Shown here piece by piece: positions 54,401 to 61,841 of a stretch of 64,000 nucleotides of DNA. The notes under the pieces are model-generated. The model was not told the DNA's origin, did not search any database, and was given only the letters and a program-made list of their open reading frames with translations. This DNA is from Symsagittifera roscoffensis. Its lineage: Eukaryota > Xenacoelomorpha > Acoela > Convolutidae. Numbering within the stretch: the stretch's first letter is position 1; every line of letters begins with the position of its first letter. Location of the stretch: assembly GCF_963678635.1 (NCBI RefSeq), contig NC_087071.1, forward strand, positions 40,193,797-40,257,796, read 5' to 3'. The translations under genes were made by a program, and so were the position numbers.

Positions 54401-57400
54401 GGAATAGAAACTACTCCTATAATCGAAATAGAAGTTATTCAAACAACCGAAACCAGAATTACCCGAACAATCAATCAAGGAATAACTCATATAATAGATC
54501 GAACTATAACAGACCAAACAACAATTATCAAAACAGATCGCGAAATAATTCACAAAATCGACATTCAAGTTATAATAATCGTTATAGAAATTATTCCCAA
54601 TCACCACACAGGAATAATAACCATTATAATAATTCTAATAATCGCCACAGAAGTAGTACACCTAAACATCAAAGACAAATCAATCAAGTACAATCTAATC
54701 CAGAAACAACATCAGACCCTCCAGGTATTGATGACACAGTAACTGATACGTTACAACTCAATCAAATAAACTGTACATCATCAGATTCAGAAAGTGATAC
54801 TGAAAACACTCTTTCTATCAATATGATAAAAGTCAAAAATGACTATGAATCTGTCATATATGAACAACCCTTTTCATCACACATATATGAAAATCAATCA
54901 GAATTTCTTCAAAATTATTACACTACACCCATAAATTCCACACCAACGACGCAAGAAACAAATGAGATTAACACTACAAATCAAACCAATAAAAATACCA
55001 AAACAAAATGCTTGAATACAAACCACATTTATCAAAATATACAAAAAGAACAACCCAAAGAAAAAATTTGGACAATACCATTTCTCTTAGAAAGCCCAAG
55101 AAATAAAGAATTTCAACCACCAGACCTTGAAATAGATTTTTTAATTGATTCAGGAGCAGAATCAAACATAATAAACATCCCCACATGGAATGAAATAAAA
55201 AATTTACACCCAAAGCTAACACCTCTTGAAACCTCCAGCAAACTAGCAACAGCACAAGGATCAACATTGATAAACTACGGAAAAATCCAATTATTTCTCC
55301 TCCCCACCAGAACAATGGAACAAAGCAAAATTTTAAATAAGCCATTTAAACAAATATTCCATATCACTGACATTAAATATAATATCATTGGAATACCATT
55401 TATTTCGAAGTATATACCAACAATTAACATACTAAATAGTAAAATATTGATCAAAGATAAATATACAAAAACAAAAGAAACATCCTTAACATTTTTTCAA
55501 AGATTAAATAAACAACCACCATTCTTTTCAAAATTCTACCCGATATTTAACCAACAAAGAAAACACCTAAAACCACTATCAGGAAATATCTATAATTTTT
55601 CAATCAAACAAGTTCACCAATATGATAAAGAACAAAACAAACAAAAATTTTATATGTCAGAATTTGAATTCAAACCTATTCACAAATTTTTCAAAATCAC
55701 AATCTCATCCATAAAATATTTGAAAAATTCGAATTCCGATATCATTTCCTTACAGGTCTATAACAACACACCTTACCAAGTAACATTACCTTTAGGACTT
55801 TTAGGATATTGTGAAACCAACGCTACAATATCACCCATACACGAAAAAGCCTATCGCGTAAATAATATACTCCAATTACTAGATATTTGCCAATCTACAA
55901 TTCTTAATGAAGAATTATCTATAAATAATATAATAAGTAACGAAAACAGAAATACGGATTATTTCACAAAAACTCCATATTTCAAACCTACATTCAACAT
56001 AAGTAACTACACAGAGGATCAACAGAAATTTTTAACAATGTTTAATTTCCAACATTCACAAATAACACAAGACGAATTCGAAAAATTAGCCAAACAGCTA
56101 GTTAAATATTCATCAGTCTATGCAACATCAAAATTCGATGTTGGAAAAATCAGTTCATCACTACATCTCCCGTTAAAACCAGACGCAGTTTTCAAAAAAC
56201 AGAGAGCAAGTAAAGTACCAATTCACTTACATGATAAAGTGAACAGATTACTCGATATTTTAGAACAATACAACATTATATCACCAGTTAATAAAGAAGA
56301 ACAACCAAAACGCAACACATTTATCAACCCTGTTATCATTCTAGCTAAAGGAGAATCATTGAAAATCGTTCTCGATGCTAGATACCTCAATTCACTTATA
56401 GATGAATCAAAATGTAATTGGCCCATTGAACCAATACAAGTTATTTTAACAAAAATAAACGGCAAATACTTTACAACCGCCGATATGAATAGTGCATACA
56501 ATCAAATGCCACTAGATGAACAATCACGACGTTTAACACAATTTGTTATCGGAAACCAACAATATGAATTCAACCGCTTATTCTATGGAATATCCATAGG
56601 ACCAGCAGCATTTTCAGCTTTTATGAGCAAAATTTTTAGACCACTAATACTCAAGAAAAACGCAATCACCTATCTAGACGATGTTTTTATGCAATCACAA
56701 ACAAAAGACGAAATGTTCAATGTTTTAGAAAAATATCACCAAATACTTCAGAACGAAAATCTGAAGGCCGCCCCCGATAAATCACACTTCTTTTTAACAC
56801 GAGTTAAATTCTTAGGACATAATATAGAAAGAAAAACAATAACTCCATTGAAATCACGCATTGACGCTATTCAAAAACTTCAACCACCAACAAATAAAAA
56901 GAAAATCCAAGAATTTCTTGGAATGTTAAACTTTTTAAGTAAATATGTTTATAAAATGCAATTATATCTACGACCATTTTATAACATCCTTAGACAACAA
57001 AATAATTTTGAATGGAACACAGAACATCAAACACGATTTGAAGAAATAAAGAAACTTTTAACTGAACAAATTTCAAACACAATTCCAGATTCAAATCAAC
57101 CATTTTATGCAATGTGCGATGCTTCGAACTTTGGCATCGGTGCAGCACTATTACAATCACATAATGGTACAAATAAAATGAACCTCATATCAGCAAATTC
57201 TCGATTATTCACTCAAGCAGAGCTACGACTCTCAACTCTAATGAGAGAATGTACAGCCATAATATATACACTGACAGAATATGAATTTCTGATACTTGGA
57301 TCAAAACATCCAACAGTTCTATTCACAGACCATAAACCAATCATCTTTCTCTTTACACAAAAATCTAACCCAAACCACCGAGTTTACAGATTTCAACTAA

Positions 57401-59685
57401 TTCTAATGAAATTTCCAAACTTACATATAGTTTGGACTGCAGGAAAAAATCTTGCATTACCAGACACCTTAAGTCGAAATACACCACCTGAATTACTTAC
57501 ACGAAAAACAACAGTTGAAATACCCAAAAACATAAAATTCTACCTTGCAGAAAACGAAACATCACCCCGATTGGAATGCAAATATGCAGTAAAAACTGAT
57601 ATTGAACAATCACAAATAAATAATTTACAACATTTCCCACTTTATTTAGATTGTCAAAATAATCATTATGAAGTTGATCTACTTGGAACATCAACTTTCA
57701 AACCAATCCCATATTCTCAATGGATAAAAAATAACACCCAACAAAAACGAACAAAACAACACCCGCCTAAGAAAGACCATTTTCCACTAATTGAAAAAGA
57801 AGATTTAACTGATAAAATAAATTTATCAGGACCACAAACAAATGATTCAAAATACACAATAAATCAAGTTTTTGACCTTCACGACCCACTTGATACAATA
57901 CCCTTATCTAAATTAGAAATCGAAAACATTTTTCTCCCCCCAACAGAAACGATTACAATTTCAACACTGAAACAATATCAAAATCTTGACCCGATAATTA
58001 GACAACTAAAATCATGGCACAAATATAAAACTAAACCTGTCAAGGCAGATTCAACCATTCTAGGAAACAAAACACTCCTCCGATACTTTCGCAAATTTAA
58101 CAACACAACAATTAACGAAAATACAGACCTTTTAGAGTATAACCTGAATGAATCTACAGTTCCCTGTCTCCCTTTAAGTTTGATTCTTATAGCTTTTAAT
58201 ATTTCACATACACAAAATATTAAAGGACACTCTGGATCAGAAAAAACATATTCAAATTTTATACAAAATTTTTACTTCCCAAATGCACCAATTTGGATAA
58301 AAGTACTATGCAATGATTGTATAGTATGTCAACTAAATAAACCTTACCCAAATCAAAAACAAATAGCACAAAAACAAGATTTTAAAGGACAAAGTTTGTA
58401 CTTTAATCATCGTATCTCATTTGATACCAAAGGACCAATTTCACCCTCATCCGAAGGAAACTCCTACATTATGGTAATTGTTGACGCATTTACACATTAT
58501 GTAGCACTTAACCCAGTACCACATTGTAACGCTTATTACGCTTACACAACACTCTATGAACACTGGATAGCAAAATTCGGACTACCAGAAATTTTAGTTA
58601 CAGACAACGGTACAGAATTCATAAATAATGAAATTATCACACTATGTCATTTATACAACATTAAACACAAACCACGTACATCTCATGCACCTTGGACAAA
58701 CGGCTTAGTCGAAGGTATGAACCGTTCATTACAAGAATATCTTAGATGTATCATCAACGGAAATGAAACAAAATATACCGAATGGTCAGCAGATGTAAAA
58801 TTATTTCCCTTAGCATATAATTCACAAATTACGACAACTTTAGGAATGTCACCATACGAAATGGTTTTTAACCAAAAGCCACGCAAACCAATAATGTTTA
58901 CAGCAAATTCTCATAAAAACGCACAAGGTTATTGTCAACCAAATAAAGACTCAATTTGTTATAACCTACCTTTACATACACACGATGAAGATCATTTTCA
59001 TCACCCACAAATTCTTAAACTAGCCTCCGGTACACACACCGAATGGATTCTAAATAGAGATAAAAAACACAATGAAATTTATCAAAAAATAACAAAAAAG
59101 TTATTACAAAGACAAAACATTAATGAACAAATCAATTCACGTTTTACACCAGCCTCCGATTTAAAAATTGGAACATTTGTTTTAATACCTAATTTTAATA
59201 CTCAAAAAGGAATTTCTAAAAAATTACAACCCCTTCGAAAAGGACCATACCAAATAATTGCAAAACCCACTGATGTCACATATAAAATTACCGACTCAAA
59301 CAAAAAAGAAATCGTTCAACATCGAAACAACCTATTACCTTATTACCCAAAAGAATACGCACTCCGCGAATTAACTCAATTATATTCTTTCACAGGATTA
59401 AAAATCATTCAAAATGAACCACATCTGAAAAACACAGAACAAAATGATAACCCCACCGAAAATCAAAACACAAAACCAACCGCCACCAAAATCAATACAC
59501 AAAACCATAAAGAATCTCCAAAACAAAGAAAAAATAGAAAAATGACCGAACAAATAATACCCCAAGAACAAATCGACAAATCAGAAAATAGAAAAACAAC
59601 AAGACTCCGAAATCAACCACGTAAAAACTATAAAATATTCATCCCCCAATCTAAAATTTTAAAGAAAGTGGAATTTCAAAAGTAA
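51463..59685 (+). CDS. gag-pol: Gag-Pol polyprotein, 2740 aa in one frame
   Basis: Makes the capsid and replication enzymes. Residues 1 to about 590 are an unusually long N-terminal region, polar and Q/N/P-rich towards its end. Capsid (retrotransposon gag type) lies at about 595-790, with a GAAQKWF-type block. One zinc knuckle C-x2-C-x4-H-x4-C follows at about 841-856, then a very N/R/S/Y-rich low-complexity stretch at about 930-1090. Protease: DSG near 1230. RT: palm motif YLDD at 1737. RNase H: CDASNFG near 1885 with the later TDHKP. Integrase: HHCC near 2250-2285, catalytic D in FDTKGP, D in TDNGTEF and E in GLVEG, and a GPY/F module in the tail. All key residues look intact. Gag and pol share one frame without a stop, so the Gag:Pol ratio must be set some other way. 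Length far exceeds ordinary Ty3/gypsy polyproteins (usually 1200-1700 aa). Confidence 0.95.
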   Translation: MSSTHTPGEESPDDDEIFPFIVDATTDRGQHIFCKNLLLNLFEPGISPCKTEFPDVKIKRQIIDHYLKDICNITQQYGIYSIEFTSPNHNNRKYTIQTDDLDLEFSKVFSEYIKSIQYHNSQRANSIFTNEVFAIIYSYISILENEIPITNVSPTETSKHLRVRHEITLLSSYLNIIKENFTKDDVSQHTKHDLQKILAWFIIDYFTHNIDLIAQARKNFRPQNSNDDTAITEQSDYVWDPEWSHPAFISFPQTISSQAISTISYIRDYVKVIPLTIDATPLNYNTFLPDTQNNSLNSTVIHNENLNGTRNLTQQDIQTPSHFINEEIVHTTTTQQSISPIRPNLTTPRNTNPSQTQVTLQSTVKPSVAPKYSHMDYQTYRPMTIPSKTRKTFTRNNFTDHNYNYTHPSKTYNQPQRNFNQYTRSRNWDNPMTQPNSINFQTNPPQDHSENYPFFQQNKNKKQTSYQMDYLSSDDDFLQPDIFATNTQEYRRQGIQKTRTNHRNFSPQSIDAQHQQPIQQQNPINTQSFQPIQQQNPMTAHSYQASQMQNEIPLPYYLQQHEITRNQLSNFSQMPNAAESLQMTMNPYLMGGSSITSNKPLMVFTGTDPEYSVEDYLNAVTANLILNIGPEPINTPLHQNWIHRRTALIQTTLDGAAQKWFSVLPLEIKSNWKRFTQEFSKMFDSERNKQQQRVLCNEIRRLPNETIKQIAVRIETLVRKAYSLNTHDYKNTKMTEILMMTLTPQLRKIAIKKRASHPSSIREPDLDFRKLVDKLEQAEITMKLEETENLKLQYVNRIETTPTNINNIQESETDLVEKITEILNIYEKNPNFKGKPSFKKWCNYCRRYGHSISECRQKQQDNQNKPQKYKEPNKSFHQYMKKDQNLPNKTVYSNNSSGKPLPNNTNYTRNQSPYNSSYRGRSPERRNTHNSSQNHYNRPNSRNNYSRSNSNTQRFVSRSNSQSRNNYYPNNQSRNSSYNRNRNYSYNRNRSYSNNRNQNYPNNQSRNNSYNRSNYNRPNNNYQNRSRNNSQNRHSSYNNRYRNYSQSPHRNNNHYNNSNNRHRSSTPKHQRQINQVQSNPETTSDPPGIDDTVTDTLQLNQINCTSSDSESDTENTLSINMIKVKNDYESVIYEQPFSSHIYENQSEFLQNYYTTPINSTPTTQETNEINTTNQTNKNTKTKCLNTNHIYQNIQKEQPKEKIWTIPFLLESPRNKEFQPPDLEIDFLIDSGAESNIINIPTWNEIKNLHPKLTPLETSSKLATAQGSTLINYGKIQLFLLPTRTMEQSKILNKPFKQIFHITDIKYNIIGIPFISKYIPTINILNSKILIKDKYTKTKETSLTFFQRLNKQPPFFSKFYPIFNQQRKHLKPLSGNIYNFSIKQVHQYDKEQNKQKFYMSEFEFKPIHKFFKITISSIKYLKNSNSDIISLQVYNNTPYQVTLPLGLLGYCETNATISPIHEKAYRVNNILQLLDICQSTILNEELSINNIISNENRNTDYFTKTPYFKPTFNISNYTEDQQKFLTMFNFQHSQITQDEFEKLAKQLVKYSSVYATSKFDVGKISSSLHLPLKPDAVFKKQRASKVPIHLHDKVNRLLDILEQYNIISPVNKEEQPKRNTFINPVIILAKGESLKIVLDARYLNSLIDESKCNWPIEPIQVILTKINGKYFTTADMNSAYNQMPLDEQSRRLTQFVIGNQQYEFNRLFYGISIGPAAFSAFMSKIFRPLILKKNAITYLDDVFMQSQTKDEMFNVLEKYHQILQNENLKAAPDKSHFFLTRVKFLGHNIERKTITPLKSRIDAIQKLQPPTNKKKIQEFLGMLNFLSKYVYKMQLYLRPFYNILRQQNNFEWNTEHQTRFEEIKKLLTEQISNTIPDSNQPFYAMCDASNFGIGAALLQSHNGTNKMNLISANSRLFTQAELRLSTLMRECTAIIYTLTEYEFLILGSKHPTVLFTDHKPIIFLFTQKSNPNHRVYRFQLILMKFPNLHIVWTAGKNLALPDTLSRNTPPELLTRKTTVEIPKNIKFYLAENETSPRLECKYAVKTDIEQSQINNLQHFPLYLDCQNNHYEVDLLGTSTFKPIPYSQWIKNNTQQKRTKQHPPKKDHFPLIEKEDLTDKINLSGPQTNDSKYTINQVFDLHDPLDTIPLSKLEIENIFLPPTETITISTLKQYQNLDPIIRQLKSWHKYKTKPVKADSTILGNKTLLRYFRKFNNTTINENTDLLEYNLNESTVPCLPLSLILIAFNISHTQNIKGHSGSEKTYSNFIQNFYFPNAPIWIKVLCNDCIVCQLNKPYPNQKQIAQKQDFKGQSLYFNHRISFDTKGPISPSSEGNSYIMVIVDAFTHYVALNPVPHCNAYYAYTTLYEHWIAKFGLPEILVTDNGTEFINNEIITLCHLYNIKHKPRTSHAPWTNGLVEGMNRSLQEYLRCIINGNETKYTEWSADVKLFPLAYNSQITTTLGMSPYEMVFNQKPRKPIMFTANSHKNAQGYCQPNKDSICYNLPLHTHDEDHFHHPQILKLASGTHTEWILNRDKKHNEIYQKITKKLLQRQNINEQINSRFTPASDLKIGTFVLIPNFNTQKGISKKLQPLRKGPYQIIAKPTDVTYKITDSNKKEIVQHRNNLLPYYPKEYALRELTQLYSFTGLKIIQNEPHLKNTEQNDNPTENQNTKPTATKINTQNHKESPKQRKNRKMTEQIIPQEQIDKSENRKTTRLRNQPRKNYKIFIPQSKILKKVEFQK

Positions 59686-60283
59686 TTTTAACATTATACT
59701 TCACTATCTTGAAACCTTCGAAACATTTTTCATTTACATTTTTCAAAATAACATGCTGACAAGTACGTAATAATTCTAGTTCAAAATAAACCAATAGGAT
59801 TCATCCAATCCGTCACTTTCTCTAACTCAAACTAAGACCAATTAGACGAATCATATAGAACTCCAGGCACATCTATAACTATAACTTTACGACCTCGAGG
59901 TCAAAAATAAGCAAACCACTCCAACTTGACAACTAAAATAAATATCACCATAATACCGTACCCCTCCCTTATCTAATAACCCAAAGATCAACAATATTTC
60001 CCCAACTCAGACCACGAATACCCCCAAAGCAAATTTGTTAACTTAGCCTAAAGTAACAAAATGAACATTTTAATTAGCCTAAAGTATAAAAATCTCACCA
60101 TACCCCGGATCATTTGACAAACAAAAATAAAGAAAAAGACGACCTCCCAGTCACCATGAAAATTGCCCCCAACAATTTTTTACAAAACTCAACCCACTTG
60201 TCAAAAAACTAATAAATAATCCGACCACACTTGAAAATCGCCTCAAACAGCAAAAAATATTCGACCAAGAGATCATTTCTCAA
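59686..60283 (+). other. Non-coding spacer after pol, with a TATA-like site
   Basis: No frame of interest. A TTAGCCTAAAGTA motif occurs twice (60050-60062 and 60073-60086). The second overlaps TATAAAAA at 60085-60092, the best TATA-like box in the interval, about 0.2 kb before the small hydrophobic ORFs. An internal promoter for the 3' ORFs is possible (foamy viruses have one), but it is unproven. Confidence 0.4.
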
Positions 60284-60514
60284 ATGCTCTTCTCTCAATC
60301 AGTTACTCAAATACTCATAAATTTTAAACATTTTTTTACAATACTTGAAACCTTTATAATATTTCTTTTTGATATACTTGAATCTTTTCTAATAATCATA
60401 ATCATTTTTTGTAACATTTTTTTAATTTTCTACACTATACTCGAACTATTCCTCCAACTTTCCAAAACCCTTGATTACATCCACAGGTACGAGTCATATA
60501 ACTTGTCTAAATGA
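60284..60514 (+). CDS. Small hydrophobic ORF 1, 76 aa
   Basis: ATG 60284. About residues 15-58 are strongly hydrophobic (F, I and L rich, with few charges) and could form one long or two short membrane spans; the last 15 are polar. The composition of the plus strand switches from A-rich to T-rich precisely over the membrane codons. It ends TGA at 60512-60514, overlapping the next ATG by four bases (ATGA), an arrangement seen in coupled viral genes. No family recognised. Confidence 0.5.
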   Translation: MLFSQSVTQILINFKHFFTILETFIIFLFDILESFLIIIIIFCNIFLIFYTILELFLQLSKTLDYIHRYESYNLSK

Positions 60515-60699
60515 TACGAACAATTTTCAGTAGAACCGATATTTTTTTATTGTTTGTAATTTTCATAACATTTTTATCATCCCTCATTTTGACAATATGT
60601 AAATGTATAAAGAAAGCAATCCTCACATTTGCCCTAGCAACAATCCTTCTAATTCTTTTTTTGGAAGAATATTATAATAAACACAAAATTTCTCACTAA
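60511..60699 (+). CDS. Small hydrophobic ORF 2, 62 aa
   Basis: ATG 60511, stop at 60697-60699. Two hydrophobic segments, about residues 11-30 and 36-52, separated by a CKCIKKA-type charged turn, then a charged tail: the layout of a two-span membrane protein of the viroporin kind. Family unknown. It could be a leader for the following ATG-less ORF only through a frameshift, since that ORF is in another frame. Confidence 0.5.
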   Translation: MIRTIFSRTDIFLLFVIFITFLSSLILTICKCIKKAILTFALATILLILFLEEYYNKHKISH

Positions 60700-60707
60700 A
60701 GTAATAA

Positions 60708-61841
60708 TTCAAAAAACTATCAAAAATTGCTACCCAAAAGTCACAAAGTCAGTCTTCACCGACATCATCCCAAGATAACCAAACACCACCTTCAATTACT
60801 CAAAATCCTCAAACATCTACACGAATTTCTTTTCAAGACAATCCATACACTTTTGAAGAACGACATGCTCGTTTATCAGAACCACTAGAACCAGTTCAAC
60901 GACAAGCACCTCTAAGCGAACCAACATATAACCTATACCCAACACTACCACAAGAACTAAGTAGAATAAGAAATCCTAGTCAAAACCAAAATACAGTCGA
61001 AATAAATAGACAAATTATACATCCTCGACGAAACAGAAATTTTCAAACTCCCCGAGTTCATTTTGATATACCTCAATCCCCATCACAAAACACTCCAGAA
61101 AACCCCATTGGCATATTACCAGAAACCCCTACGCTTCTTTCACAACGTAGCACCTCAAGCCTACCATCAGATTACTTAGGTTCAACACCAACATCTGAGC
61201 AAATACGTGAAAATCCTTTCAACCCCACAAACCAAACATCACGATTTCCATATTGGACTACACATTCATTTACACAAGGTGAACCAAATTTAGTCAATGA
61301 CCCCATAGATATTTCTACGGATACAACAACATCCTCATCACTACCAGAAACATTATCACTACCATCAACACCATCAATAAGCCAGATTTCACCACCACCT
61401 TTTAACTTAAATTTTCCAAATAATCTCGACGCCAGATATCGAGAACAATCATCAATAAATATTCCTTTAAGACTAGATTGGAATACATTTACAGCACCTC
61501 CACCACTATTTGGACAACATCAAGAAAGTAACCGCCTTCATAACTGGGCACTTAATAGATTACAATATCGCCAAGATATTCACAACGATATCCGTGATCA
61601 CAATATTCAAATACTCCAACAAAACAGTTTACAATTAAAATTTGAAATCACAGTTAAGTTAAATAATATTACCCAACATCCCTACCCATTAAATCCACCT
61701 AACATAACAGCTCAATCACTACCACCACCGTTTATAACTACTGAAGTAATATACAAATACGACAGATATACCAAAAACACAATTGGCTACATTACATTTT
61801 ATAATCCATACTCAGGATTATCATACACATGTATATTCTAA
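60708..61841 (+). CDS. ATG-less 377-codon ORF between pol and env
   Basis: Open from just after an in-frame TAA at 60705 to the TAA at 61839-61841, with not a single in-frame ATG. The product is rich in P, S, T, Q and N, with proline clusters (PPPF, PPPL), no signal peptide, and a more structured C-terminal 100 residues. Its end overlaps the glycoprotein start by 13 bases in another frame. Without an ATG it must be expressed by splicing to an upstream exon (for example near 60740, where AAAAG follows a pyrimidine-containing tract), by frameshift from ORF 2, or by non-ATG initiation. Its reading frame is conserved over 1.1 kb of A-rich DNA in which stops should be common, so translation is likely. 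Confidence 0.6.
   Translation, partial: FKKLSKIATQKSQSQSSPTSSQDNQTPPSITQNPQTSTRISFQDNPYTFEERHARLSEPLEPVQRQAPLSEPTYNLYPTLPQELSRIRNPSQNQNTVEINRQIIHPRRNRNFQTPRVHFDIPQSPSQNTPENPIGILPETPTLLSQRSTSSLPSDYLGSTPTSEQIRENPFNPTNQTSRFPYWTTHSFTQGEPNLVNDPIDISTDTTTSSSLPETLSLPSTPSISQISPPPFNLNFPNNLDARYREQSSINIPLRLDWNTFTAPPPLFGQHQESNRLHNWALNRLQYRQDIHNDIRDHNIQILQQNSLQLKFEITVKLNNITQHPYPLNPPNITAQSLPPPFITTEVIYKYDRYTKNTIGYITFYNPYSGLSYTCIF

Noticed and set aside
52766..58886. Many antisense frames within gag-pol of the large element, and an overlapping plus frame at 54326-54742
   Set aside because: They follow from the low-complexity, A-rich coding sequence of the main ORF; none has a domain.
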